Shown piece by piece: positions 23,841-35,839 of a stretch of DNA of 64,000 nt (within the stretch, counting starts at the first letter, position 1; every line of letters starts with the position of its first letter). The translations under genes were made by a program, and so were the position numbers. Source of the stretch: Artemisia argyi (taxonomy: Eukaryota > Streptophyta > Magnoliopsida > Asterales > Asteraceae); NCBI GenBank assembly GCA_030686995.1, contig CM060708.1, positions 263,504,544 through 263,568,543 on the forward strand, read 5' to 3'. A model generated the notes under the pieces. That model saw nothing but the letters and a program-made list of their open reading frames with translations. It had not been told where the DNA came from and did not search any database.

Positions 23841-24116
23841 TACTTCTCCGTCCCAAAATATAAGTCCACTCTTGATTTTTCAAAGTCTTTTTCTTTAGAT
23901 TTTGACCATAATTATTTTTTTTCATGTTATATAATACTTGATGCAAAATGTATTAATGGATTTGTGTTTCAAATTTATTTACATTGGTATACTTTTCATC
24001 GAGTATTATATAGCACGAAAAAAAATAATTACGGTAAAAAAAAATAAATAAAAAAAATAAATAAAAAAAACTTTGAAAAGTAAAACATGGACTTATATTT
24101 TGGGACGGATGGAGTA
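23841..24116. mobile_element. Complete Stowaway MITE
   Basis: TA target duplications at 23841-23842 and 24115-24116. The left terminus CTTCTCCGTCCCAAAATATA and the right terminus TATATTTTGGGACGGATGGAG-like end are inverted repeats (about 27 bp, continuing AGTCCA/TGGACT). It is 272 bp, AT-rich and noncoding. Confidence 0.92.
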
Positions 24117-24780
24117 TAATATATGTTCATATATATCATAATTTATTCTGAAATGGGTAAATATGAGAGTGCATTACATATTTTGCGTTTTGCATTGATA
24201 TCATGAAATTCCATCGAGTAAATCTGGTATTTTAAAAGTTTTTAAGAGGAATATGAAATTCTCTGCTATATAAAAGAAAATATATGGAATCATATCTTGA
24301 GGAGGCAAGGTACCTTAAAATGAGTGGAGAATACAAATATAACTTTACAAGGTACCATGCTATGTACGTTATCAAGGTACTCACACTCAAAGCATCTCCT
24401 TTGTTCTTTTTCCAGAATCGTGATATGATTCGGTGTGTCTAAAAAAAAAATACTAGTAAGCAAAGTAGTGAAGGAACCTGATGTCGCAAAAGCACGGCCA
24501 AGTTAGGTACCTAGAGACACAAGCTATGAACAAACCCGCGCGCTGCAATTGATTCTAGGACGATCATATGTAAGAAAGCTCCTATAACCTAAAAGATACC
24601 CGAGCTAGTAGGAAACAACTCATTAAGGTACCACACATAGCTCAGAACCATTACCAAGGCTTCCTCAAGAAGATATATGTTGCTATGTGAACAAACCTTC
24701 TATGGATCTCAACTAAATTAAACCTTAGAATCTCTTGATTAAAGTGATGATACAATGACACATAGAATTAAATTACACAA
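24117..24780. other. No gene recognised
   Basis: AT-rich spacer between the Stowaway and the CACTA mini-element. I see no frame, RNA gene or terminal repeat worth calling. Confidence 0.4.
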
Positions 24781-24921
24781 CACTACAAGGATAAGGAAAA
24801 CAGACGACGAGCTGTTTCCCGTCGACAACATGTAGACGGCATAAGGCAGAAAACGACAAAAAAAACGCTCGACGGTAGAGGCGTAAAAATGTCGCCGGGA
24901 AAGGCGTCGTTTGTACTAGTG
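24781..24921. mobile_element. CACTA-type mini-element, 141 bp
   Basis: It starts CACTACAAGGATAAGG and ends with the inverted CACTAGTACAAACGACG. The flanks are CAA at 24778-24780 and CAA at 24922-24924, the 3-bp duplication expected for CACTA (En/Spm) elements. GACGACG/CGTCGT words sit near both ends. No coding sequence. Confidence 0.85.
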
Positions 24922-24924
24922 CAA

Positions 24925-25615
24925 GTAGACACCTGGCTATTTAATAGAGGCTTCAATTCCGGCTAATGATCGTTGGCGAATTATGTTTTATTTCTAATAG
25001 GTGACGCTTATAAGTTGTGAAAGTGTACTCTTAAAGTACAAAACCTCCTAGACGTGTGTTTTAAACAAGATTATTGTTTGATCATATAGCTTTTGTGACT
25101 AGACACACTTTATTTTTTTGAAGAAAAACTGTTTCTAACTAGACCAAGTACAAATGAGTACTGTTTAACTAGAGACTGTTTGACCCGTTACCCAACTCAT
25201 TCGACGATCCATTTTGTCACCTCTAGCATCATTACAGAAAATTTGATCAAATCAGGAAACATCAGCATGGAATGCATGTTTCAACTAAAGTAACATGATC
25301 TTGGTAAAAGGTTGTGTAAGATAGGTCGGTAAGCTATTACTGATCTTAAAAAGAATTAATATGGGGAAATGGATTATGATCAAACTCAATGGTTATAATG
25401 AAGGCATGAAGCTAACTTAGCAAATATTGGAGAGGGATTTTGATAAATATAGCTTTAATTTAATGCTTAAGATATAAAAACATGCTTACTTAGTATATTT
25501 TCTGTATATTAACCATAGCCACTAAAGGTGGTCGATGATAACCACATCAAAATAAAGCGCAATAAACCAGTTAGATATATTTTACATCTCTTACTATTAT
25601 AACTACTAGAAAACT
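24925..25615. other. No gene recognised
   Basis: AT-rich intergenic stretch. Nothing with supported ends or coding content was found. Confidence 0.4.
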
Positions 25616-25732
25616 ATTTGTCTCATTTGAAATTGACTTGGGCATCACATATATATCAGATATGTACGAAAATTAATCTAACAAAAATGACTAGACAAAT
25701 GAGCTCTTATATAATAATAAGGAAAAAAAAAA

Positions 25733-26535
25733 AGACTTCTGATGTGGCTAGTTCTAGTGGTACTAACATTTCTACATCTAACCAATTTGATGCTCTTAAT
25801 ATGGATGATACGGATGCGTTTGGTATTCCTACTCATGACACCAACATGGATGTGGATGCTGGCCGTACAATGGAAGTTAATAAGGATGAGTTGATTAAGA
25901 CTGGTACTACATTACAAGAACCGCTTTTGAGTGATTCAATGGGAACTAAGGAAGTTGGTTCTACTCCTATAGTTGAGAAAATTAGTAAGCTTGAAAAGCT
26001 ACTTATCGATGGGAAAGCTACTCTTGTGGATGATGAAGGCCATCTTATTCCGTCTGCCTCTGTCACTAAGAGGGCTAATCCATTTTCCAAGGTGGGTGAG
26101 GTGGTGGTCTCTGATAGTGAGGAGGATGAGGTTCTTAACACGTTCGACGAATCAGCAAATCTTTTTGGTAGAGGTCATGAGCGTGAAGATGAGTTTGATG
26201 ACTATGATGATTACTCGAAGCAAATTAATGATCTTCCAGGGGAATTGGATGCTCTTAATGCCATTTATGGCTTTAATCTCTAAGGTCGTAGGAAGTAGTT
26301 TATATTATTGTCCGAGTCTTTCAATATTATGTGGTAGTGGTTTTGTTTTCTTGCCTAGAAAATAGGAAGTATCTTGTTATGTAAGATTTTCGCCTATGTA
26401 ACGGGCTGAGATATGGGATTCACTCATATCCGTTGTACTTAAATGTTTTTTGGAGTAATATATTTACCGGGTCGCTGACCTTTTACCCAAAAAAGGAAAA
26501 AAAATAATAAAAAATAAAAAATAAAAAATAAAACC
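25733..26535 (+). pseudogene. LINE ORF1-like fragment with A-rich tail
   Basis: A frame open from about 25618 to 26283 becomes protein-like after about 25733: NQFDALNMDDTDAFG, then LVDDEGHL and acidic SDSEEDE, DEFDDYDDY segments, ending LDALNAIYGF. The NQFDALNMDDTDAFG-type segment resembles the C-terminal part of zinc-knuckle LINE ORF1 proteins in Asteraceae (recall). A 3' trailer ending GGGTCGCTGACC runs into an A-rich tail (26486-26535), consistent with a 5'-truncated or ORF1-only retroposed copy. No endonuclease or reverse transcriptase is present, and target duplications were not identified. Confidence 0.5.
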
Positions 26536-26539
26536 CCAA

Positions 26540-27170
26540 ATCTCCATAAAAAAATGTTCTTGATTATGAGGTTTTCAATGAGATATGGACAAGAGGAACC
26601 AAGATTTCATTTACTTAAAATACTAACAAAGATTCTATGTAGATTATAGGTGCTTTGTGAGACATGGGCTCTTCTGGAGCATCCAAGATTCTCAATATCT
26701 ATATCTTAGCTAAAGAAAAAGCAGTTGAGGTACAATCACTAATGGGTATGATTATTCTGCTTAAAATAATTTCGAGAAATCTCAAAATTCACACTGAAGT
26801 CACAAATCTATGTGTTTGCATTGGGTATGTACCAAAACTTTGACATCAAGCTTAACTGATTCCTCCTTTGCTTCGTTGATCGAACACATGACAAGTATAG
26901 CAATAAACACATTATCAACACCATTAATGTGAAGTCAAGTTAAGTTCTCTATAATATCGAGCTCTACACGTATACATGGATAGAAAATAGATATGGAGAA
27001 CGCTCGTTTAATTAGTTGGATTAAGTGGCATAACAATCCTTGTAACATTCAATCCTAATTTGTATTCTTTTCCTAGGTTCTTTGTAATATAATGCCACTA
27101 AAAAAAAGTCAAGATCTCTAAATTGCCATTAGATAACTCTTAAAGGTTTGTTTGAAATTTTGAAGGATTT
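26540..27170. other. No gene recognised
   Basis: AT-rich. The segment about 26995-27110 (GAACGCTCGTTTAATTAG.., ending in A7) resembles a short LINE 3' end but is too short to call. Confidence 0.3.
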
Positions 27171-27175
27171 TTAGG

Positions 27176-27449
27176 GAGTAAACTGCAAAAAACGTTCATG
27201 AGGTTCGGCCAAATTGAAAGTTTCATCCATAACCTTTCGAAAGTGTAGCCACATTCCCTGCGAAAAACTTTGCGTTGAAGTTTTCATCCCTGTCAAAAAT
27301 AAATGACTAAAATGCCTTTGTAAAAAACTGCAACTGAAAAACGAAAAATGCAACCCCAAATTCCTCATAGGGACGGTGCCTACAATTTGGAAATGTTACA
27401 GACGGAACTTGCCATTTGGTCAAACCACATGGACGATTGCAATTTACTC
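27176..27449. mobile_element. TIR MITE next to the Harbinger element
   Basis: The left terminus GAGTAAACTGCAAAAAACG, continuing to GGTTCGGCCAAAT, mirrors the right terminus, whose reverse complement reads GAGTAAATTGCAATCGTCC then GGTTTGACCAAAT. It is 274 bp and noncoding. Its ..CGTCCATG(T/A)GGTT core recalls the ATCGTCC..GGTT repeat at 6240, so the two may be distant relatives. Confidence 0.7.
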
Positions 27450-27456
27450 ATGTTTA

Positions 27457-27679
27457 GGGCCTTGGCAACACATGCGGGGAGGCACGGCACGGTAGCCCCA
27501 CCGCACGGGAACACCGCCGCCGGTGCCTCCTTACCGCACGGTGGAGATGAAACACGGTAAACCTTACCGATTGAAACTGGCCGTTGCAAAGTTGTAAATT
27601 GGAACGTTGGGGTGCATTAAAGGGACCAACGGATACTTTTTATTTTTTGTGTATATATACTTTTGCAAAACAAAGACAC

Positions 27680-27715
<36 letters not shown>

Positions 27716-29321
27716 AAACACCAAGATCCATACTAAAAAAAAAAACCGATTCAAAAAAAAAAACATCCGATCAAAAAAAATATCCGATTCAACCGCAAGT
27801 ATATGGCGCATAAGAAAATTGGTTCGACTTTTTCTCTAGATGAGCCGTTCGAGTGGTCTAACGATACTAGTCTCGAAATTTTTGCTGACGCGATTGACGA
27901 AGATGAAGAAGATACGGATGGGTCGACACGAAAATCAGTGAAACGCAATCGGATCTCTGCTGCACAAAGATTGCATCGTGATTATTTTTGTGAAGATCCA
28001 AAATTCGACGATGAATTTTTTGAAGATAGGTATCGTATGCCTAAAAGTTTATTTTTAAAAATAACGCGTGCTATTGAGGCTAGATTCGAGTATTTTCAGG
28101 AAGGTTATGATGCTAGAATGAAAAAAAGTTTCACAGCCATACAAAAATGTTCGTCTGCCATTAAACAACTCGCAACCGGTGCACCACCGGATGAGTTTGA
28201 CGAATATTTGGAAATGGCGCAAAGAACTTCACGTGAATGCCTTCAATTTTTTTGTGATGCTATTATTGAGTTATATGCTCGAGATTTTCTACGTAGGCCA
28301 ACAAGTCATGATGTTGCATGTTTGTACGAAGCGCACAAAGCCCGACATCACATTCCGGGTATGATCGGTAGCCTAGATTGCACACATTTTGTTTGGAGGA
28401 ATTGTTCAATGGAATTGAGGGGTCAATATAAAAGGGGTGACCATCAATACCCTACGATTATGATGGAGGCAGTGGCGTCTCAAGATTTGTGGATATGGCA
28501 CGCATTCTTTGGACCGCCGGGTTCAAACAACGATATAAACGTTGTGATGCAATCTCCGCTATTCCTCACCGAGCGTAATGGTACGGCACCTAAGTGCCCA
28601 TTTGTTGTGAACGGCCATACGTACAAGCGTGGCTACTATCTTTGTGATGGCATATATCCGGCATGGTCTACGTTTGTTAAAGCGTTCAAATATTCAACCG
28701 ACCCGAAGGAAAAAAAAGTTCAAGAAATTACAAGAGTCGGCTCGAAAGGATGTTGAACGGGCATTTGGTGTTCTCAAAGGTAAATGGAGTATACTGAATC
28801 GACCCTTACGGCCACACACGATAGAAAGAATTAGAAAAATAGTTTATACGTGTGTCATATTGCATAACATGATTATACATAACGCCGGTAACGCAATCTC
28901 GCCAGTTCATATTCGGGATCCTCCGATTGAACCGGTGTTTGACGAAGCAGCTTTAGCCGAGATACGAGATGAAGATACACATTTTCGTGTCAGATTTGAT
29001 CTTATGGAGCATATTCACGCTCAACAATTACCATACCTCGAGGTGGACGATGAAGTTTAGTTTTTTAGTATTATGTAATGGTATTTTATGTTTTTTAATA
29101 ATATTATGTAATGTTTATTTTAATTTTAATGAATTTTAGTTTTTAATAAATTTTAATAGAATTTAAAAAAAAAATAAAAAAAAATAAATGAGTGAAGGGT
29201 GAGTGATATGATGCCAACAAAAAATGAGTGAGTGAAGGGAAAAGTGGGAGGGTGATGTGGCATAAGGGGATTGGTTGTTTGTGAGTGAAGGGGATGAAGT
29301 GAGTAATGCATTGCCAACCCC
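27457..29321 (+). mobile_element. PIF/Harbinger transposon, nearly intact
   Basis: It is 1,865 bp with TTA duplications at 27454-27456 and 29322-29324. The ends GGGCCTTGGCAACACAT and (reverse complement) GGGGTTGGCAATGCAT are inverted repeats. Subterminal regions include a GC-rich palindromic block (27477-27550) on the left and GAGTGAAGGG repeats on the right. It encodes one DDE transposase with a single frameshift. No second Myb-like Harbinger ORF is present. Confidence 0.92.
27803..29060 (+). pseudogene. PIF/Harbinger DDE transposase (ALP1-like), one frameshift
   Basis: The first frame (27803-28756) has an acidic N-terminus, a helix-turn-helix-like region (about residues 80-130) and a nuclease core: first Asp in GSLDCTHF (residue 192), second Asp in PPGSNNDINV (residue 244). 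At a run of eight A's (28711-28718) the frame shifts. The next frame continues with KDVERAFGVLKG, holding the catalytic Glu (28754-28756), and ends at 29060. All three catalytic residues therefore survive, separated by one homopolymer indel. The ATG at 27803 starts the first long frame after a poly-A tract and fits the family length. Removal of one A is the only visible lesion, so a sequencing error is possible. Confidence 0.88.
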
Positions 29322-29324
29322 TTA

Positions 29325-30890
29325 GGAGTATTTAATTTATTCTTAGAAAAGCATATTACTTTGTTTCCGTAGGGTTTCTATTTTCTAACAGTAAGTAGAT
29401 AGTCTTTAATAGGTAACATTCATTTATGTTTCATTGGTATTGCAGCAATAGTTTCACCAATCACATGCCGTTTATGTGCAACTAAAAGGTGATTAGCAAG
29501 TGACCTGCTGACACATTGTTGCATATTATTAATCTAATACGACGTATATTTAATACAGTAATCTAATCTAAGATCATATCTCCTTAACCTAATATAAAAT
29601 ATAAAAAGGCAATTCTTTGTTCCCAAATTGAAGGACAAAACCCTAAGTAAGCCTGTTTTAGTTTTCATATATCCATTACTAAAAGTATGCATACATAGGT
29701 GGACATTTCATATCCACACACTTTGTGAACAACAAGTATTAGAAACTTTTTAGAAGAGATCAGTGGGTTACAAATGAAAGGTAGGTAGGTCTACTTTATG
29801 ATTATCATAGTAGAAAGACCAAACTCATACACTTAAACCATATATGGGAAATAACATAATGTACTTTTTATTTTCTTTTATTATTTTTCAGAATGCAAGC
29901 TATATATATGTACAACTGATCTGCAGGTTATTGTTAGGAGATGACACTCAAACACAAAATGGATAAAATGTATATCCAAAAAAAAAAAAAAAGCCCAGTA
30001 ATATGCACACATGATTGATCAATTCGGCCGTATCTAGAGTGATCAAGCTAAGGTTGGCAATTACTTAAGAGTATTATTTATTGGTATAAAATTTGGTCAA
30101 CTTAACTCCTCTCAATGGGTGTTGTTTGCTAAAATTTTGGTCAATGGTTTTTTTTTTTTTTTTGGTTATTATTATTTTTTATTTTTTATAAATAAAAACG
30201 TTTGGTAATATATTTAACTGTAATTATAAATGAGTAAAATGACGTAAAATGATATATAAATATTTAAATAGAACATGGCTATATGTGTAAAATGGTCGGG
30301 TGTTACTTTACGTACAAGACAACAACATGGTTATTTTCCACCTTCATTTGTTTCCAAATAACTACTACTATATATGCATCTACTGATGCATCCATAGCAA
30401 GATAACATAAAAACACAGACTAAATTGACACAGCTCACCGCTCCTTTGTCACACCTTCCTAAACAAGCATTAAAAGCTTCACACCGCTCAGCGCCAACAT
30501 ACCCATTCTTTCAAGTGACGATCACGTCTACTCCCCATCATTATTTAATCAATGCAGGTTGTCTCACAAGTAGATCCATGCGCTGATGCGCGTTTTGTTT
30601 CTCTTGTTAAATGCTCAATCCACTATCCTTACACATATCTAGCTATAATGAAATCAGTAGTAGAAAATAAACAAAAATAGTTAAATGTACTGAAATGCAG
30701 TGATGTGAAAAAAAAATATGTGGTTATGGAATGGAGTACCTTAAATATGTAGTAACACAAGTTTTTAATCTTATGTGTTTGCTATTTCATGTATATAACA
30801 CACATCTAAATACTTTGAGTATTATCGCTCATATTCCCTTGATTAATTATTTAGAACAAGAGGATTAAAAACTAATTATAATACATTTTC
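29325..30890. other. No gene recognised
   Basis: AT-rich intergenic DNA with homopolymer runs (T15 near 30145). No supported ORF or element ends. Confidence 0.4.
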
Positions 30891-30891
30891 A

Positions 30892-31213
30892 AGGGTTAAT
30901 TACTTCAAAATGTATCATGCTTGGCACTTTTTGTTGTGTGTACTATTTTATTTTATTTTTATTTTTTTATTTTATTTTTTTTACTCAACTTTCAAATTTC
31001 GATTATTGTTTGTATTTTGTGACTATTTCGCCATGTAAAATGACCATTTTACCCTTCGAAATTTGAAAAAAGTAAGGGTAAAATGATCACAAGATACAGT
31101 CAATAATAATCGAAATTTGAAAGTTCAGTACACATAATAAGAAAAAAAATATAGTTCATTACACACAATAACAAAAGGTGGCAAGTATAATACATTTTCA
31201 AGCAATTAACCCT
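30892..31213. mobile_element. Fold-back MITE, 322 bp
   Basis: The left end AGGGTTAATTACTTCAAAAT and the reverse complement of the right end AGGGTTAATTGCTTGAAAAT pair over more than 50 bp (continuing TGTAT(C/T)AT(G/A)CTTG). Inner arms pair again through TTTCAAATTTCG/CGAAATTTGAAA. Almost the whole element can fold into one hairpin. No coding capacity; target duplication unclear. Confidence 0.7.
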
Positions 31214-31524
31214 AAAATCTAATACTTAGTTTTTGTTCTTCTAAAATTAAATGAGACAGGAATAGAATAGAGTAGTCGAACAGATTACAGAGCGCTCAAT
31301 ATGAGAGCCGTAATGAAATTGCAGATGAGTCATATCAGTAGTTTCATCTTCTTTCTTTCTTTACAGCTTCTTTAATTTTATCACTAGTTCATGGATTTGT
31401 AACCTCAACAACATGCAACAAGCAGTTTTAGTCTCCTCTATGAGAAGTCCAGCATAAAATACACCAGGTAGAATAATTAAATGACTCCCATTAAAGATAA
31501 TACATGTGCCCTCTTGGCGATTTA

Positions 31525-32036
31525 ATCTAGCTACACTGTCTCACTTCAAGTATAGGTGCAACTTGAATGACCGTGGCATTGATCTTGACAACATTTGATG
31601 TCGAATCTGTGATGGTGGATTAGAAACTTCACAACATCTCTTTGTGCATTGTTTTACTAAGAACTTAAGGTCTATGGTTACTTCTTGGTGGTGTTTGACC
31701 GATTACCCAAAAGTTCTTTGATTCCCAATCTCGTGGGCCGACAATGAGAACCTCAATTCCTTGGCGACAAACTGTTTTGACGTGGTTATTCAAGCTACGA
31801 CATGGATAATATGGAGATATATGAATCAAGTTGTTTTGTACCAAAACCACCTCCCAAGGACACTTCGAGTGATGAAATAAAACTTGTCGTACTCTTGGTT
31901 GCTTCAAAGGAGTAAAACTTGATCCCAAATTGGATTGACTGGATCTCAAATCCAAATTATCTTGTAATTTCCTTCTTTTCCTAGCTTCTTGCTAGCTTAA
32001 TAAAAATGCCTTTTTCCAAAATAAAAACAAAAAAAT
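31525..32036 (+). pseudogene. 5'-truncated LINE, C-terminal zf-RVT remnant
   Basis: Translation across a few stops gives RCNLNDRGIDLDNI, CRICDGGLETSQHLFVHC (C-x2-C-x7-H-x4-C) and a Trp-rich WWCL..IIWRYMNQV segment. This is the zinc-binding region that follows reverse transcriptase in plant LINEs. The 3' end carries a short A-rich tail (about 32016-32036). Only the tail of the element inserted or survives. Confidence 0.75.
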
Positions 32037-32304
32037 CACTACGTACAACTGGTTTGACGTGTAAAATCTAAATGTATCTAAATGATTATAGTTCCTTATT
32101 ATACCATCAAGTTCTTGATTTACTCCCTATTATATCTTTGAACATTCACTTGAATAATGCAGTCTTATTGTAGTTTCTTGGTTCACTTTTCTTCAAAAAT
32201 TGTGCGCGTTAACTAAAAAATCATTGTCATTAAAGCACATAAGAAGATGTGACCTACACTAGTAGATGCCTAGACACACATATAAAATATATATATGTAC
32301 ATAA

Positions 32305-32308
<4 letters not shown>

Positions 32309-32335
<27 letters not shown>
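32309..32335. repeat. (GT)n microsatellite upstream of NF-YB
   Basis: About 13 GT units roughly 115 bp before the NF-YB start codon, with a TATATATAT stretch (32286-32295) just before it. Confidence 0.9.
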
Positions 32336-32450
32336 AAGATACCCAAACAAGTACATATAGAGGACATGTGTGTAGATCGATGTACATAAACATAAATAAG
32401 TGAAATGTGTATGTGTTGTTAGAATTAACCTTCTAGATCTGGAGAAAGAT

Positions 32451-32822
32451 ATGGTAGATGAGCATGATAGAATGCTACCCATAGCAAATGTGGGCCGAAT
32501 CATGAAACAGATCCTACCACCTACAGCCAAGATATCTAAAGAAGCCAGGGAGACGATGCAAGAGTGTGCTTCAGAGTTCATAAGTTTCGTGACAGGGGAA
32601 GCGTCAGAAAAGTGTCACAAGGAGAATCGCAAGACCTTAAACGGAGATGATATCTGTTGGGCACTTGCATCTTTAGGGTTTGATGACCACTCCAACGCGG
32701 TTGTGAGATACTTGAATAAGTTTAGGGAGTTTGAGAGGGAAAGATTAACTGCTTCCTCGTCAGTGGCATCCAAAGCGCCTGCCAGCCAAATTAATGAAGA
32801 TGTTGATGAAACTTTCAGATGA
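32451..32822 (+). CDS. NF-YB transcription factor subunit (NF-YB5-like)
   Basis: This encodes 123 residues. It contains the NF-YB histone-fold core: [69 protein letters not shown] and [16 protein letters not shown] pairs with NF-YC through this fold and with NF-YA to bind CCAAT boxes in the nucleus. The start at 32451 ([10 protein letters not shown]) is chosen because the open frame upstream lacks an ATG and looks non-coding. The short N-terminus and [12 protein letters not shown] opening resemble Arabidopsis NF-YB5 more than the LEC1 type (recall). It is a single exon, as usual for the family, with an acidic Ser-rich tail. Expression is not shown by the sequence. Confidence 0.9.
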   Translation: MVDEHDRMLPIANVGRIMKQILPPTAKISKEARETMQECASEFISFVTGEASEKCHKENRKTLNGDDICWALASLGFDDHSNAVVRYLNKFREFERERLTASSSVASKAPASQINEDVDETFR

Positions 32823-32969
32823 CTTATGATGGAAGGATAAAATTCTTGCACAAAGCCTTCATGAACATATGTAAATCTAATTTCCTTTTCACCTATATTA
32901 GACTTTCATTATCTTTGATAAGGATAAACATAATTGCTATAATGTCTAACTCAAAGAAGCAATCAGTCA

Positions 32970-32973
<4 letters not shown>

Positions 32974-33056
<83 letters not shown>
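32974..33056. repeat. (TA)n microsatellite
   Basis: About 41 TA units in the NF-YB 3' flank, followed by CACACATATA. No inverted-repeat element is visible beside this tract, unlike those near 2-6 kb. Confidence 0.95.
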
Positions 33057-33059
<3 letters not shown>

Positions 33060-33066
<7 letters not shown>

Positions 33067-35345
33067 TTTCACCTCTTTTCTGCAGCACTTATAATCAGGG
33101 GCAGTATAGATGAGAAAAAAAATTAACAAATGAGTAAATAAGAGTAGACCTGAGGCTTTACATATGTTTAGACCTCCTTAGAGGCTGCATTAGTTTCCGG
33201 AATAGTTCTTAAGGTTTTCCATGCTCATGCGAGGATATGCTTTGTATGGAACTTGTGGACTAATTGGGGCAAATGTGCTGCAGAAACCATGGAAAGGAAG
33301 ATATGCACAAGTTTATATAATCGTATGTGATGATGGAGATAAAAACTTCAGATCTTTTGTCCTTTTTCTTGTATTATGATATATAGTGATATCTGATCTT
33401 TTGTTGTTTCAGTAATACTGCTGTTCGATTATGATATATATTTCATGTATATGGTTATAGTTTCCTTAATATTAATATATCTGGAAAAGGCTTTGTGTTG
33501 TTGGTGTAACAGTGATGGAAATATTCATATCCATGGCCTTCTTTAATTCTTCTACCTTTTACTTTGATTATAATGTGTGTGTCTATTTCTGCTTGGAATT
33601 TTTTTCATTCTAATATCTGAGCTCCCGGCCTCTCTATTTTTGCATCATACAGTTCTAGATTAATATATAATATGCTCGGCAACAATCATAAATTTTGAAG
33701 TAATTAATGATCATCTAAACTTCATGTACATCATGAGTCACACATATGTATCTTGTTGTAACTCCTAGCTAGCTAGTGAGGAGTCGTGACTACTTATTCA
33801 TCTTTTTTTGTAACTTCATGTACCAAATAATGCAATGAAGAGAATAGGGTAAAAAAAATTGAGACGGAATTAATGCTTGAATTCATTGGACGAAAACATT
33901 CTATTGTGCTTGCTAAACTATCTTTTGGTGTATGTGCACATACATATAACTGTAGGCATAGATACACATATATTACCACATAATTTCTAGTAATTATGTT
34001 TTTATTGGTTTCGGCATGTACTTCCATGTTCTTCAAAGATGTCAAACCAATCATACATGCATGCACCAACCCTTCTGTGTTTGAGTTCGGCTGCTAGCTA
34101 GATCGATCAACAAATATATTCTGCTTTAATTTACAGAAACTGGTCAAGAGGAGGGCTACTTCCATCAATTTACTAAGCATACAAATACATAAATTAAGCA
34201 GTTTAACTATAATGGAGTCTATCCCAAATTATTTTAAACAGTTTCAGTTGGTTTTAGTACTATATGACCATTACATGACTTTGTGTCATCAACAGTTCTT
34301 TAATTACTCTTGTAAATAACCATTGAAATTTGAAAGGTTCTATATAGGCTTCTTGGATAAGTACCCAATGGGAGAGTCATACATAGATATTGTTGCACTT
34401 TAGAAATTATATAAAAGATTTCCATGTGGGTCTTTCTTATATTGACCCAAGAAGCAGGACCATTTGGTTTGTGGCTTTACTGATAATAGCTAGTGTTTTC
34501 TATTGGTGCTTTATACTATTAATCTCTCATCACTAAATACAATGAGTTTATCATACTTAATATTATGTCAAAGTTGTGGTCAAGGCAACTTAGCCTAGGG
34601 TTTCATAATTATTAAGTTCTCTTTAGGGACCACGTACTTCCCCAATATCTTTTTGTACTGTACATTTATAGACAATAAATAATTCTGAGTTTTAAGCATA
34701 TGGTTAAAATAGCCATTAATTGGAGACTCAAATGATATCGATGTAACCATAATTTGTGCCTTTGTGGTCTTCAATTTCCAGATCATGTGTACAAGTTGAA
34801 GAAGAGACTCTCTTTTTAAAAAAAAGCACATAGACGTGATATTTAAAGTCGACTTTGTTGGTGGTTATTATGTTATCAATCATTTTATGTAACTGAGAAA
34901 TGCATAAAAAAGAAGAGGGAAAAAAATAAAAAAAATAAAGAAAATCTTGTGAAAAGTGCGTAAATAAAATTTGTGCGCACTTATTTGTGTTGAGATAAAC
35001 TTTGCCGCACACACGCGTTAAATGAAACGAGTAAAAACTGGGTGCAACAGATTAATCTCTACACTAGTAAATGTGGACAATCTTTATTTTAGGCGCTTCT
35101 TTATAAATGCAAACAAATGGATCATTAAGGCACTTCTTAAAAGGACCTAGGAAGTTTGTTTTTCAGTTTACATACAGTGCACCAAGTATCATATGTTTAA
35201 TGTAGTCTGATTGTGGTTTTTTAGCTCATCCTGTTGCTGTTTTTCTTGAGAAAAAGGAATCACAGCGGTTAGCAACGGAGGACTTAATTATTGTTTAGTT
35301 TTTCAGACTAATATATATGGATATATGATACCGTCAAGATAAGTC
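33060..35345. other. No gene recognised
   Basis: AT-rich intergenic region downstream of NF-YB. Open frames on either strand are short and lack recognisable motifs. Confidence 0.4.
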
Positions 35346-35354
35346 AGTATGTAT

Positions 35355-35694
35355 TGTAAAGAACAATGATATTTAACTAATAGGTTTTATTGAATTGGTA
35401 ATCAAAGACAGAAACTACAGGAGTCAATGGCGGAGCTAGAAAAAATTTCTTGTGAGGGCCGAAACAATTTTTTTCCCGGAAGAATATTAGATGGGAGGGC
35501 CGAGGTGGAAAAAGAAAAAATTTTAACACATGAAATCGCGAAAAAATATATTAACGGGCTTAGGCCTAGGGGGCCGGGACCTTCCCGGTCCCTTAATAGC
35601 TCCGCCCTTGACAGGAGTATAAATAAGTCTTGCTTAGCTTGAAGGCTAAGCTAGGTTAACTAAATTGGTTGAGCCCTTATTACTAATTCTAACA
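35355..35694 (-). repeat. TR-GAG 3' LTR with hAT MITE inside
   Basis: After removing the MITE and one TSD copy (194 bp) it is 146 bp and nearly identical to the other LTR. Just inside it, on the minus strand, AATGGGGGA is the polypurine tract. Confidence 0.9.
35425..35610. mobile_element. hAT-type MITE, 186 bp
   Basis: Eight-base duplication ACAGGAGT at 35417-35424 and 35611-35618. The ends CAATGGCGGAGCTA and (reverse complement) CAAGGGCGGAGCTA are 14-bp inverted repeats with one mismatch. An 8-bp duplication with CA(A/G)-type ends fits hAT. GC-rich palindromes occupy the right half. Confidence 0.9.
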
Positions 35695-35839
35695 TCCCCC
35701 ATTGACATTGATCATGCCCAGCTTGTTACAAATTAATATAAAACCCAAAAACGATAAGCAAAAGTCTTTCACGAAGCAGTAATCCAAAACTTCATCAAAC
35801 GCAAAGCTAATCGATCTCACTTGGGATCAAACTAAAATA

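Noticed and set aside
27617..27811. Phe-rich ORF over the poly-T/poly-A tract near the Harbinger start
   Set aside because: A homopolymer artefact on the antisense strand.
28711..28718. Programmed frameshift in the Harbinger transposase
   Set aside because: An A8 run could be slippery, but Harbinger transposases are normally single-frame proteins; mutation or sequencing error is simpler.
32400..32450. N-terminal extension of NF-YB from 32400
   Set aside because: It would need a non-ATG start, gives a Cys/Val-rich peptide unlike the family, and MVDEHDR at 32451 is the expected opening.
35427..35642. 71-codon ORF starting at the hAT MITE
   Set aside because: It begins two bases inside the MITE terminus and runs across its other end into the LTR, so it is accidental.
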